Below, one piece after another: positions 9,885 to 20,268 of a DNA stretch of 64,000 nucleotides. Each line of letters opens with the position of its first letter. Position 1 is the first letter of the stretch. The position numbers and the translations under genes were made by a program. The stretch covers positions 378,501 to 442,500 of the forward strand of contig CAUYUJ010007224.1 in the NCBI GenBank assembly GCA_963575745.1. Direction: 5' to 3'. Origin of the DNA: Prorocentrum cordatum. Lineage: Eukaryota; Sar; Dinophyceae; Prorocentrales; Prorocentraceae. Below the pieces are notes generated by a model. That model was not told where the DNA came from. It was given only the letters and a program-made list of their open reading frames with translations, and searched no databases.

Positions 9885-11396
9885 GCGCGCATCATAGCTG
9901 AACAGACGGGACTCAAGCGCGAGGAGGGCGACAACGAGGCTACCTTGCAGAGGCAGGCTCGCCGTCTTCGTGAGGAGAACGTATGCCATGGCGGTACTGA
10001 GGATACCGACAACGTCAAGATAGAGCACAAAGGACTGCCAGGGGAAAGGTTGTCTCGGATCGAGATCGAGGGTTTAAGCAGATCGATCGCTTCCAGACCA
10101 AACACCGAGATCAATCGTGAGGCGATCAATCAGATCGGTCAGAGCCTCGCTCGCGGTCAGGACACCCGCTGGGGATCCCGCGATCACCTGACTTCGGCAG
10201 GGGCCCCCGAGACGATCTTGCATCCCATACCGCTCTGTAACAATTGCGGTCGAGATCTGTCCCTCGGTATCGTCACAGGTGACGGCACACTCTGTGATAT
10301 ATGTTGGCAATACACTGTGGCCGTAGGCGCCACAGGTAAGAGCACCGCCACACAGAGTGACCTCGCGTACCTCCAGAAGTTGACGAACTGGATCAAGACG
10401 ACGTTGTCCGAGGACCAGGTCGCGAGATACATGAAGGATGGCGCACATGTCATTATGACGGGTGCGCGATCCCCCATAGGCACAGAGAAAGATCAGTTGC
10501 GGAGATTGGCCAATACGTCCAAGAAGAGGTATCAGAAGTGGGTCGAAGCCGGTAGCCCGCCTGCACACGAATGCAGATTAATGGGCGAATCCGAGGACGA
10601 CCGACCTCTGTACTACCCATACGCCAATCTCATTCAACGCTTTCTCAACGACCTCAGATTCCATCATCAGATGACAGGAGCCCGCGTGAATGTCGGCAAG
10701 AAGCCCTGGAGAGTCGAGGACATGCGCGACGCGTGGGACATCCTTGACGTCAGTATTAGGACAGGACAGGCTGGTCGGAGAAAGTGGTGGCTGAACGAGG
10801 GACGCATTGACAGGCAGACGCGGCAGGCGCGCGGACTGATTACGGTTTCTCTCCCTCGAGGGGACGGAACCCGTGAACAGTTCACCCAGCGCAAGCTTGC
10901 CGCGATTGCCAACGAGCTGATAGGCTCCCTCGATCCGTCACACACTGACCAGAGGGGGGGTAGTACAGGGATGAGAACCGATCCAGATACACACTCCCAA
11001 CAGTCCGATGACGCCATGGAGCCGCGGCCGCCGCCGCGGCCGCCGCCGCGCCCTGCTCCTGGCGACGCCGCTGCATCCAGCGCCTCAGGCGCAGAGGACT
11101 ACATGCCCGCGATGCCGCGCGCCAAGAGAGCACGTACATCTGATTACGCTGCTTACTGGCGCCACAATCTCGAGGACAGCGATTGGGGTCTTCGATACTG
11201 GAGTTATTACATCAAATGTTGGATCTACATTGCGATCAACAACGACGAGTATGTGTACATCCAGGATATCACGTACAACGATTGGTTCCGCAACTGGATC
11301 CCGAGGACCACTTGGGAAACGTTTACGACAAGCTATGTGACGTACAACGGCCAGAGGGTGTGGGACCGCAGGTTCTACAAGGACGGCGACGCGTAG
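9693..11396 (+). CDS. C-terminal part of the copia-element polyprotein, with C4 zinc ribbon
   Basis: Open from 9657 to the TAG at 11394-11396; genuine coding starts with copy 2 of the duplication. It begins with an Ala/Glu/Pro-rich, degraded-looking linker. A C4 zinc ribbon follows: CNNC at nt 10236-10247, 15 residues, then CDIC at 10293-10304. Next comes a basic helical stretch (nt 10370-10960), a poly-Pro run (about 11025-11055, CCGCCG repeats) and a short basic KRAR patch. The C-terminal tail (11150-11390) is exceptionally rich in Trp and Tyr. I do not recognise the family. The position after RT/RNase H and the Tpt1-like region, and the same + orientation, make it the end of the same element. 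Codon use resembles the preceding frames. Confidence 0.6.
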   Translation, partial: VIHDNHPALQALRDLYTATYGDPEFPAREELVETPAAPREEGAEQDIPQDPGSVASAAPDQETMARIIAEQTGLKREEGDNEATLQRQARRLREENVCHGGTEDTDNVKIEHKGLPGERLSRIEIEGLSRSIASRPNTEINREAINQIGQSLARGQDTRWGSRDHLTSAGAPETILHPIPLCNNCGRDLSLGIVTGDGTLCDICWQYTVAVGATGKSTATQSDLAYLQKLTNWIKTTLSEDQVARYMKDGAHVIMTGARSPIGTEKDQLRRLANTSKKRYQKWVEAGSPPAHECRLMGESEDDRPLYYPYANLIQRFLNDLRFHHQMTGARVNVGKKPWRVEDMRDAWDILDVSIRTGQAGRRKWWLNEGRIDRQTRQARGLITVSLPRGDGTREQFTQRKLAAIANELIGSLDPSHTDQRGGSTGMRTDPDTHSQQSDDAMEPRPPPRPPPRPAPGDAAASSASGAEDYMPAMPRAKRARTSDYAAYWRHNLEDSDWGLRYWSYYIKCWIYIAINNDEYVYIQDITYNDWFRNWIPRTTWETFTTSYVTYNGQRVWDRRFYKDGDA

Positions 11397-11820
11397 TGAG
11401 TCGGCCGCAAGGCCCACTGCTCAAGAGCAGAACTTCCGTTCATCAAAGTTCGCCTTGAGCGGTGGCTAATACATTCTTTTAGGCCACTTCAATCTTTCAC
11501 ACAAGTGGCCATACACACATATAGATATCTTTTGCGATCACCGAGGCAGCCTCCTAAGGAGCAACGCCAACGGGAGTCGCCAAACAGATTTTATACATCA
11601 TTTTCGTGTTCATCAACACGACATTTTCTCCTGGCCAGGTACTTGCTTTAACGCAGATTTGCATTTCTTTCAGGATCGTGTTCGTCAACACGATCTTGGC
11701 ATACATTTGCTTTTAGGCAGACTTGTGTTTGATTTCAAGATTGTGTTCGTCAACGCGATCTTAGCATGCATACTTTAACAATTTAACAATATTGCGTCGA
11801 GAATAATCTGATAGCTGGTG
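11397..11820 (+). repeat. 3' flank of the copia element with three tandem stem-loop units
   Basis: Three similar units of about 65-70 bp each contain a hairpin: 11604-11621 (TCGTGTT/AACACGA), 11674-11695 (9-bp stem GATCGTGTT/AACACGATC, loop CGTC) and 11739-11760 (GATTGTGTT/AACGCGATC). The third pairs through G-U wobbles, so the fold is kept at RNA level although the sequence has changed. Flanking blocks also repeat (TTGCTTT..GCAGA.TTG). No LTR partner for this region was seen at the left edge, so element borders stay undefined. Confidence 0.7.
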
Positions 11821-12547
11821 GCAACACCTGCCTCGCAAATCTTGCGAGGCGGTTTACGTTGCCTTGGTGCTCAGATCTTCTTTCTCCGCCTACCTTTGTC
11901 TCATTCTTCTCCTCCCTCGAGTGCCGAAGCGTTTTGGGGGGCGCACCGAGGGGGCGGCAAAGACCGCCTGGAGAAGAAAAAAGAGACCCAAGGTATCTCT
12001 TCTTACCTCACTTTGCAGCTGTGGCTTCGCTGACTTTTAGCCCAGCTGCCTTTTCAGACTTAAGGTAAAGGAGTTCTGAGGTTACGGATTCCATCCTCCT
12101 GATCCCGAGTCCTGCCTTCACGGGCGGGATTCGGGACGGGGGGTGTGTGTGGAACCCGTGTAATACCCTCATATATACTCCTTATCCTTACCTCTCCCGC
12201 ACCTGGCCGTTTGGGCTCAGGTACTGAGTTGGAGCGATCGTACCTTGATCGCTTGGGAGGGAAAGATATCCATCTATCCCTCCATCTCTCTACCAACGGA
12301 TCAGGGGTTCTGTGCTCTTGTACTTCAACCCCATACACATCCCCCCTTTCACCTTTCTCATTTCCTTCCCGGGCCCTCTCGATCCCCATCCCCCCCTCCC
12401 GTTCCCCCCCCTCCCCATCCCCCTTCCTCCCTTGCCCTGCGCCCCCTTTCCTGCCTTCCTGCCTCCTGCCTCCTGCCCTTCTTCCCTTCTTCCTCCACCT
12501 GGCCTCCAGCGCTCCAGCGCCCTTGCAGCGGGCCCCCCCCCCCCGGG
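11821..12547. other. Gene-free stretch upstream of the multi-exon gene
   Basis: No convincing coding frame. 12300-12540 is strongly pyrimidine-rich, with runs of C, which would suit the 3' part of an intron or a 5' leader of the gene that follows. No recognisable promoter element. Confidence 0.5.
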
Positions 12548-12798
12548 TGACGTGCCGGAAGACGAAGAAAAAGGTCCGGGTCCTTCGCACATCGGGGGAG
12601 TGGTGCAGGATCTGCCACAACGTCTATAGGCTGAGGTTCAAGATGAAATTCAAAAAGAACTTGAACAAGTTCAAGGCTGCCATTGCAGATACGAACCCGA
12701 AGAAGCAGAAGGACAGGGAGAGTTTCGAGAAGGCGAAGCTCGAATACATCCATCTGAAGAGCGGGGGGAAGTCTCGCATCGTGGCATTGCAGGGCAGG
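12548..12798 (+). CDS. Exon A of a multi-exon unknown gene
   Basis: Frame 1 codes a basic, Lys-rich helical segment starting with a CRKTKKKV stretch. It contains EWCRICHNVYR, a CxxC-type pair that could be half of a small zinc site. The exon start is uncertain: either the AG at 12572-12573, giving AG|GTC, or a site in the C-rich tract just upstream. The proposed end is 12798, before a GT donor at 12799, which leaves phase 0 and joins in frame to exon B. Beyond 12799 the frame continues only to a stop at 12849. No family was identified. Confidence 0.6.
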
Positions 12799-13822
12799 GT
12801 GCTCGCCCGCCGGCGCCACAGCGTGACGGTGGCGTTCCTAGCGCCCTAGCGCCTGACTCGGGTCCGGCGGTCGACCGATCGGATGGAGGAGGGAGGAGGT
12901 AGGAGGTAGGAGGTAGGAGGTAGGGGGGAGGGGGGGAGGAGTGGCAACACAGCAACACCTTATGCCTTATGCCTTATGGCTGGCATGCGAAAAGAAAGGG
13001 AAGCCCCGAGGAGGGAGGAAGGAGCACGAGCGGGGATGAGGGGTAAGGGGTAAGGGGTAAGGGGTAAGGGGCAAGGGGCAAGGGATAAGGGATAAGGGAT
13101 AAGGGATAAGGGATAAGGGATAAGGGCAGGGACAATTCACAATTCCTCTCTTCCCATCAGGTCTTGGGCATTGGAGTCCAGGGTCCAGGACTCCACGGCC
13201 CCAGGGCTATTTCTGGATGGATCGAGGATCGGGGGCCTCCTAGCTCCTAGCTCCCAGCACTTAGCCGCCTAGCGCTGGGCGCCTGGCATCCTCCTCCGCC
13301 TCCTCCTCCTTCTCCTCCTCTTCCTTATTCCGCCTCTTCAATTTTCAATTCTCAACACATCCGTTTTCGGTTTCCTGGCTTCCCGATTCCATTGTTTTTC
13401 GTCCTCGCGACCCCTCCTTTTCCCCCCCGACACCTCCCCCCTCTCCCTGCTCCTCCCTCCTCCCTCCTTCCTCCTCCACTTCCCGCCCCTTCATCGTTGG
13501 TCTCCCCGTCTCCCCTATCCCCTATCCTCATCTTCCTTCTTTTCTCTTCTCTCTTCTCTCTTCCCCCTTCCCTCTTCCCGTCCTCCCCAATGCCCGGCCC
13601 CCCGTCCATGGCCCACGGTGCACGGCCCACGGTCCAGTCGTCCAGTCCCCGGTCCAGGGTGTGCGTGTGTGTTTTCCCCGAGTGGTTGTTTGGGTTGTTT
13701 GGCCGTTTGGCCCATTTCCTGGGCCCTGGGCCCTGGGCCCCAAGCCCCAAGCCCAATTGCCCCAAGCCCAATTGCCCATTTGAGACACTTCGCTGCTGCG
13801 CGCTGCGCGTCGACCCTCCAAG
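12799..13822 (+). other. Intron A/B, rich in short tandem duplications
   Basis: Proposed GT (12799) to AG (13821-13822) intron, phase 0, with G as the first exon base. It holds a TAGGAGG array (12895-12925), then GGGGTAA changing into GGGATAA (13037-13126), and a long C/T-rich tract (13400-13600). Confidence 0.55.
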
Positions 13823-14633
13823 GTTGAGCACCCTCGGGAGGTGTTCTACGTTATGAAGAAGTACACGTCGAAATTCGGCAACCCGAAGGACACGAAGGCC
13901 CGGGTCGTCAACCTGAAGATCCGCGGCAAGGGGATGGTGAAGGGGGTCGTCGTGCGCGAGGAGGAGGACGGCGTCTTCCCCATCAAGCGCTGCACGCACA
14001 TCGACTTCGACAGGGAGTACGTGCTGGACGACGGCAGCTGCGTGCTGGACGAGAATCAGATGGAGGACATGCTCGACATCGGCTCTGATCTGGACGACGA
14101 GAACATGGGGAAGGATGTCATGGAGGACGCTAACTGGGCGGGCGTCCCATCTGGAGGGATCCTGAGCATCGAGGAGACCGCGGCGAGGGTGAAGGCCGCT
14201 GAGCTGGCGAGGGAGGCCAACGTAGTCCCTGGCGCTGACGCTGACGATGACAGCTCGGGCTCGGGCTCATCTGGGTCCTCAGGAGGGGACGGCGAGAAGG
14301 AGTCGGACACGGACTCTCGCTCGGCCAACAGTGACGACGAAGTGGGCACGGTCTGCCCCAGCAGGAAGAAGCCCAAGATTGAGGCTTCAGCTTCAGCTTC
14401 GGTTCCCGCGACGCCGGCAGCCAAGGGGGTCAAGGGTGGCGCGTCGGCGGCAGCTTCATCGGGGAAGAAGGCGGCGCCGAAACCTGACGGTGACGGCCCC
14501 GAGGAGGACGATGAGGACGGCGAGAAGGATGTCGAGGCTGACGCGGTGATCGGCTCCCTGCAGAACATTGTGAGCAGCTTCTCCGCCGGGGCTTTCGCGA
14601 ACAAGGATGGCAGGGCAGGGCAGGAGTTGCAGC
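13823..14633 (+). CDS. Exon B of the multi-exon unknown gene
   Basis: Starts after an AG at 13821-13822 with codons for VEHPREVFYVMKKY. The first ~75 codons are well-structured mixed sequence with strong G/C third positions. Then comes a long acidic Ser/Gly/Asp region (about nt 14230-14340), a basic SRKKPKIE patch (about 14360) that could be a nuclear localisation signal, Ala-rich linkers, and a short helical end. The proposed donor is the GT at 14634, phase 1; its codon completes with exon C in frame. Without that splice the frame stops at 14659. The acidic/basic linker suggests a nuclear scaffold or regulator, but no domain supports a function. Confidence 0.65.
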
Positions 14634-15348
14634 GTGCCTGGAAAAGTCTCACAGCTTAGATTCTTAGATCTTAGATCTATCATACATCTTAGGTCTTAGG
14701 CTCGTAGGCCCTAAGTCCTAAGTCCTTAGTCTTCGATCTTAAATTCCAGAGTCCAGAGTCCAGAGCTCCAGAGCTCCAGAGTCGGGAATCGATAAACAAA
14801 TCGATTGGTTTGAGGTTTGAGTGCTAGGGATTTAGCTGCGTTTATTGTTTATTGTTTTCAGGTTTGAGTGGCTCTGGACTCTGGACCCTGGGCCCTGTCA
14901 CTGTGGCCCCTGGCCCGTGGACCCCCAGGGCCAAGGGCCCCAGGGCCCCGGGCCCCGAGGCCCTGGGCCCCGAGGCCCTGGGCCCCCCTGGGCTTTACGC
15001 CTCTAGGCCTCGAGCCTCGAGGCTCGAGGCAACCCGCAACCATGGTGGCTGATCGGCTGATCCGCTTGGCGCTTGGGGCTCGGGGCCGCTTGGGGCTTGG
15101 GGCTTGGCCATGCGCCATGGCCCCTGGCTCAATCGCCCAGGCGTTCAGGCTCCAGGCTCCAGGCGTCCAAGCCCCGAGCCTTGCCCCCCATCTCCTTCCC
15201 CCGGCCTGGCCAAGGGCCAAAGCCCCAAACCCCGAACCCCGAACCTGCCCGCCTGCCGCCTGCCCTGGCCTTGGCTGGCCTTGGTGCGGTGGCGATCGTG
15301 AATCGCCGATCGGCGACCGCGTGGCTCCCGCTCAGTCGGCTATCTCAG
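14634..15348 (+). other. Intron B/C
   Basis: GT at 14634, TATCTCAG at the 3' end, phase 1. It contains palindromic CCCTGGGCCC-type runs (14880-15000) and repeated GGGGCTTG motifs. No coding signal. Confidence 0.55.
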
Positions 15349-15845
15349 GTAGTCTGGCAACGGCTTCGACGGTATGGAAGAGGGTCACTGTGTCCAAGGC
15401 CAGGGCGGCGCGCGAGCAGGCGGACCCACTCAAGGATGTCACGAACAAGGTGGAGGCTGTCCTCAACGTGACCAAACTGGTGTCTAAATTCCCCAATGTC
15501 GACTTTGGCCAGCTGGAATCCGCCTGGGCGGCCCTCAAGGTTCAAAACATTTCAGTGCCGGCCAAATTGGAGGCCAAGGTGACCCTGAAGTTCATTGACA
15601 CAAAAATCAATGGAGATGCTGGATGCGATGACATACTGCCGCTTATCAGCCTCAATGCGCCTTCCGGCACCCCGAAGCCTACCTGGGGCGTCTTTGCCAT
15701 CGGGGACGAAGGCTTGAAAGCGGAGACATGCAGTGAGGCAGCTTGCAAATTGTTCACCAAGTACTTCTCCTACAGGTTGCCCAAGGCCCAGACGGAGGAG
15801 GACGCCAAGAAAGCAGCAGAGGAGCCCGCGCAGAGAAATGCCCGT
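15349..15845 (+). CDS. Exon C of the multi-exon unknown gene
   Basis: Frame 3 after CTCAG|G. It codes about 165 residues of mostly helical and beta-like sequence, including KVTLKFIDTKING and PTWGVFAIGDEG. The preceding open frame upstream of 15349 is intronic, because its composition is Pro/Ala/Gly from low-complexity DNA. The donor is not certain; coding character fades at about 15840-15850, where Gly-rich low complexity begins. No domain recognised. Confidence 0.6.
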
Positions 15846-16153
15846 GCCCAACTGCCCAACTGCTCAGCTGGGATGGGGAAAGGGGGAAGGGGGGGAAGTG
15901 GGGGGAGTGGGGCGGGAACAGGGAGGGGGGGGGGAGGACATGCTTCCTCCCATCTCCTATCTCCTATCACCTCCCCAATCCCCAAAACCCCAAACCCCAA
16001 ACCCTGAACCCTGAGCCCTGAACCCTGAACCCTCTCCCCCTCCCATATCCCATAATCCATAATCCCTCCATTTTCCATTCTCCTCCGCCCCCTCGCCAGG
16101 GCGCCAGGGCGCCCGGGGGCGCGGGCGGGGGTATTTTTTGCTGAGCACCCGAG
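15846..16153 (+). other. Intron C/D
   Basis: G-rich then C-rich low complexity, with CCCCAAACCCCAAACCC and CCTGAACCCTGA duplications (15975-16030). It ends before AG|GAGTTCATG at 16152-16154, or alternatively at an AG nine bases upstream. Confidence 0.45.
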
Positions 16154-16263
16154 GAGTTCATGCCCAAGTTCATCAGGGTGGCTTTCCCTCAGACCGTGGT
16201 GAGCGAGATCGAGCTGGTGAAGAAGGTGATGCTCTTGGACACAGTTGAGCCCAAGGACCCCAG
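16154..16263 (+). CDS. Exon D of the multi-exon unknown gene (short)
   Basis: About 36 codons in one frame, beginning EFMPKFIRVAFPQ and ending near VEPKDP. Composition is coding-like (GAG ATC GAG CTG GTG AAG AAG GTG), surrounded by low-complexity DNA. A CAG|GTGAAG donor follows at 16263/16264. The resulting phase does not match exon E, so either another donor is used or a small exon between them was missed. Confidence 0.5.
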
Positions 16264-17357
16264 GTGAAGACGTGAAGAGCTACTGGCGATTCGGCCTCCC
16301 CCCTCCCCTCGGGCCCTGGGCCATTGGCCAATTGCCCTGGGCCCTGGGCCTCTGGTCTCTGGTCTTGGGTCTTGGGCCCCTGGGCCCTTGGGCCCTGAAC
16401 TCGCTTGCTCATCACTCACCGGCATAGCGCATGGCAGCTCAGCGCTTAGCGCTTAGCTGCAGCAACTGATGCCTTATTCCTGATTCACATGTCAAGGGCC
16501 AGGAATTGCCAATTGCCCGGCCTGCCCCCCCCCCTCATCCTTCCGCCCTCCACAAAGCACAAAGCGAGCAGCGAGCAGCGGAGAGCGTTTCGTGCGAGAG
16601 CCGAAAGCCCGGTGCCTAGGGCCTAAGGCCTAGGTGCCTAGCGCCTAGCGCCTTGCTCACTCGCTCACTCCCCATCCGACTAATGACTAATGACTAATCC
16701 CTACAGCTTGGCGCTTGACGCGAGACCCCAGGACCCCAACACCCAAAACCCATGTGCTTCTCTGGGTCCCTGGGTACCTGGTGCCCGCTGGATGACGGGT
16801 TTGTCGGTTTGTCGGGGTGTTTGGGGTCTGGGGCAGGGTGCAGGGTGCGCAACCCCGTTTTTGGGGCGCTTGTACTGAGGCCTTTGTGCTTTGTGTTCCT
16901 GAATGTTTGTCACGTTGCCCTTTGCCTTTGCCCTTTGCCCATGTCCAATGTCCAATGTGCCCATATGGCATGTAGCGCGAGACCCGAGACCCGAGACCCT
17001 GCCAGGCGCCGGGCTCTCGGTCGTCTGGTCGTCTGGTCGTCGGGTATGGGGTATGCCAACTCGCCGGGGGGCCCCAAAACATTTGCCCATTTGCCCAGCC
17101 TCAGGTGTTCAAAAGTTTGGCCCAAATGCCAAATCATGTGACGTTGCGACGTTGCGGCGTTGCGGGGGGCGTGGAACGTGGAGCGCGGGCCTCTGGGCCT
17201 CGGATTGCGGACTCGGAACTTTGGGACTTTTGGGGGGGAGGCAAGGGCTGGAGGCTGGAGCTCCAGGTTGGTTAGTCGTTAGTCTTGAGTCTTGAGGTTT
17301 TGGGTCTTGGGTCTTGGGTGTTGGTGTGTTGGTTGTTGTGGCCATGAGGAGTTGCAG
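16264..17357 (+). other. Intron D/E (may hide a small exon)
   Basis: CCCTGGGCC repeats at 16310-16400, TGACTAA duplications at 16681-16697, CCGAGACCCGAGACCC at 16980, and T/G-rich runs near 17300-17340. No segment stood out as coding, but the phase mismatch between D and E leaves room for one. Confidence 0.4.
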
Positions 17358-17780
17358 GAGGCAGTGGAGGTCTGCGTGAAGGCCCAGAAAGAGAACAAGG
17401 CGGCGGAGCACAACATTGTCAGGGCCTTTGCGATTTCCAAGATCGGCCGAGGCTACGTGAGGGACTCGGGGGGCATGGCCAAGGAGAGCCTCAAGGACAC
17501 GATGTCCTTCGAAGAGCTCCAGCGGTTCGGTGTGACGGCCAGGGGGCTCCTGGAGAAACTGCAGTCGATGCCGGAGGACCACCTCGAGGCCCGGCTCAAG
17601 CACGCGCAGTCCAACCTCGACCTCTTCATCAGCATTCGGGCCAAGCTGCCAGACAACAAGGCCCCGAGGCACAGGGCCGAGCTCGGGACATCCTGCAACG
17701 AGATCGAGAAGGCCATCGTGAACGCCATCAAGGTTGCCATTGAGAACATGGCCAAGTCCTGTCAGACGGACCGAGAACCA
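17358..17780 (+). CDS. Exon E of the multi-exon unknown gene
   Basis: Starts at TTGCAG|GAG, phase 0. About 140 codons of highly charged helical sequence (EAVEVCVKAQKENKAAEHN through NAIKVAIENMAKSC), with heptad-like spacing that may form a coiled coil or helical bundle. Coding character ends near 17780, where AT-rich and then C/T-rich intron begins. Exact donor not resolved. Confidence 0.6.
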
Positions 17781-18526
17781 CAAATGCATCAAATGATCAA
17801 ATCATTCCTCCCCCTCCCGTTCCCTGCCCCCTGCCCCCTTCCTCCCCGCCCTCTCCATTTCTTCCTCTTCCCTCCTTCTCTTCTCATCTTCCCCTCTTCC
17901 CTTCGTCCTTCATCTTTCAACATTCACCCTCCGCCCTCTCTGCGTGGCCACTGGCCTCTCTTCCCTCTTCCCTCTTCCCTCTTCCCTTCTTCCCTATTCC
18001 CTCTTCCCTTCTCCCTTCTCTTCCCTTCCCCCCTCCCTCCCCCCATCTCCCTCCCCCCTCCCCCCTCGCCATCTCCCCTCGCCCCTCGCCCCCCGCCGCT
18101 CGTCGCCCCCTGTCTCCTGTCTGGGCGTCTGAGCTCTGGGCTCTGGGGCTCTGGGGCTCTTGGTCCTGGGCTACGGGGCTCCGGGGCTCGCGGGGGCTAT
18201 TGGCTATTGGCCTATTGGCTATTGGCCTATCTGCAGATTGTTTCCCCGCTGCGTTTTCTCGTTTCCTCCTCCTCCTCCCTTCTCCTCCTCCTCCTTCCTC
18301 CTTCCTCCTCCCCCTCCCACCTCCTCCTCTCCTCCTTCCTCCCGCCGCCCTCTCCGCCGGGCTCCTCCTGTCAGTCCTCAGCCCTCCACCCTCAACCTCG
18401 CGTCCCCCCCCTTCCCCGGCCTGCGCCCCGCGGGGCAATCTTGTCGTCTTGTCGCTGTGTCTTGTCCTGGGGGAAATCAGGGCGGACGGATGATCCGCAG
18501 ATCCACAGATTCAGAATCCTTTGCAG
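17781..18526 (+). other. Intron E/F, pyrimidine-rich
   Basis: Mostly CTTCCCTCTTCCC-type and CTCCTCC-type repeats (17800-18110, 18260-18370), with TATTGGCTATTGGCC duplications at 18199-18230. Ends TTTGCAG|GAT. Confidence 0.55.
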
Positions 18527-19456
18527 GATGACGGGGAGATGCAGCTGAGCAAGAAGGACTTGGAGACGTGCTCGGGCACGCTCCGGGCCGCGCTCGCCCT
18601 CTACACAAAGCTGGCCACGACGATGAAAATGGACGGCGTGACCGTGACGGAGGAGGCGGAGGTCGAGAAAGTCAAGGCGTTCTCGCTCGCGATCGGTGCA
18701 GAGGTCCGCCGCCTCCAGCAATTCCCGAACGGATTCGAGGGCGTCGGGGCAATGTTGATCGTCTCGTTCGGCAACGAGCTCGTCGGCAAGTGCTCCAAGG
18801 AGGCGCTGCAGGCTGGCTTCGATTTCTGCAATGAGTTTTTCGAGGTGGCGGGAACGAGGGGAGCTTTGGTGAAACTCCAGGCCAACATCGATGATTCCAG
18901 AGATGGCGTGATCAATTTGATCCGTGCAAGCATCGCCCCAAATGTGGTCAGCGCTCTCCCCTTGGCCGAAGGGTTCGATGGGGCGCTCATTGACAACGAT
19001 GGACAGATGGAGGTCTCTCTGGTGACCAGGCTTAGCAATCTCGACCAGTCCGAGGTGGTGACGACCATAGACAACACCAAGAGCGTTATCGCACTCCTGC
19101 GCAGGATCAACGCCGCGCAGGAGGTCGAAGGGATCGTCGAAGGGGCTCTCATGGCCAGCAGTACGTTGGAACTCATGAGTATTTCCATGCCTTGCATCAT
19201 CGCGATTGCGAAGTTATCCCTTCTCGAGCTCACAGTTCCAATCGTGCCAGCAGAAATGGGTACTTCCGACGTCGCGCAGATTGCCCTGCCGGCCTCCGAT
19301 GCCATCGACAAGTTCTGGACAGCCTTCAACAAGGTGACCCTTGAGTTCAAAGCCTTGTCGGCAGACATCATTTCCAAGATTGGGCCAGATTCTCCATTGC
19401 GGACCACGCTCGCGAAGTACGTCGATCGGGTGTCGCAGGAGCCCCATGGGAGGTAG
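18527..19456 (+). CDS. Exon F of the multi-exon unknown gene (largest exon)
   Basis: Phase 0 after TTTGCAG. About 300 codons of all-helical-looking sequence rich in Leu, Ala, Glu and Lys, with few low-complexity stretches, ending near YVDRVSQEP. Either the stop TAG right after (19454-19456) is used, or a donor near the end (GTGTCG at about 19427, or GGGAG|GTAGGG at 19453) links to exon G. GTGTCG fits phase 0 of exon G. The length and even composition suggest a long helical repeat or solenoid, but no repeat signature was recognised. Confidence 0.65.
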   Translation, partial: DDGEMQLSKKDLETCSGTLRAALALYTKLATTMKMDGVTVTEEAEVEKVKAFSLAIGAEVRRLQQFPNGFEGVGAMLIVSFGNELVGKCSKEALQAGFDFCNEFFEVAGTRGALVKLQANIDDSRDGVINLIRASIAPNVVSALPLAEGFDGALIDNDGQMEVSLVTRLSNLDQSEVVTTIDNTKSVIALLRRINAAQEVEGIVEGALMASSTLELMSISMPCIIAIAKLSLLELTVPIVPAEMGTSDVAQIALPASDAIDKFWTAFNKVTLEFKALSADIISKIGPDSPLRTTLAKYVDRVSQEPHGR

Positions 19457-20268
19457 GGAAGTATGGGGTATGGGGTATGGGGTATGGGGTATGGGGGGCC
19501 CTGGGCAGCCTTAGCTCTAGGCTCCAGGCCATTGGCCGAATTGCCGCCCATGGCCCGATCTCGAGGATATTAGTGATTAGTCACGAGACTCATCACTCAT
19601 CGACTCATCCTTCGGATTCCGAGCTCAACAGTGAGGTAGTGGCTAGCGAGCTCTGAGTTTCGAGCTTTGAACTTTGAATCTCAATCTGACCATCTGACGA
19701 TCTGACCCGGCGCCGCCCCTGGCCCCCAGGCCCCCGAGCCCCAAGCCCCAAGCCCCCAAGCCCCGACCCCTGACCCGTGACCTCTGACCGAGAGATCTCT
19801 GAGATCGGCTAAGGGCTAAGGGGCCAATAATCAATAATCTAATATCTAATAGCTAAGACCAAAGCTTCAAAGCTAAGAGCTAAGACCAAGTACGGAGCAA
19901 TAGGCGTTAAGACGTCAAGACATTAAGGCTTCAGGCATAGGCCAAGGGCCAAGACCCAAGGCCCAAGGCCCCGTCGGGGCTCCATAACTCAATAGCTTCA
20001 GAATGGTCAATTGCCCGGGGCTCAGGGGGGGTCGGTCTGGCATCTGGCATCTGGCGGCCCGGCGTCTGGCGGCCCCCTGGCCCCTGGCCGATGCCTGAGG
20101 CCTGAAGCTGAGGCGCCGAGGCCCCTATGGCACATCAGAGATGAATCAGCCCAGGGTCCACGGCCTTGGCCCTGGGCCACTGGAGACTGGAGCATTAGAG
20201 ATTAGAGCATTAGATATTAGAGCCTGGGCGCCTGGGTTTTGCCGCCAGCCCTCTCTCCCTCTCTGGAG
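19457..20268 (+). other. Intron F/G
   Basis: TATGGGGTATGGGG array (19461-19495), AAGCCCCAAGCCCC runs and TCTGACGATCTGACC duplications. Ends CTCTGGAG|GAC. No coding signal. Confidence 0.5.

Noticed and set aside
9693-9897. End of the third copia frame after the duplication
   Set aside because: Out of frame relative to the repeated segment; the true coding is in frame 3.
12200-12220. Spliced-leader-like CCTGGCCGTTTGGGCTCAGG upstream of the multi-exon gene
   Set aside because: Only about 14 of 18 core bases match, a level expected by chance about once in a window this size; kept only as a weak hint.
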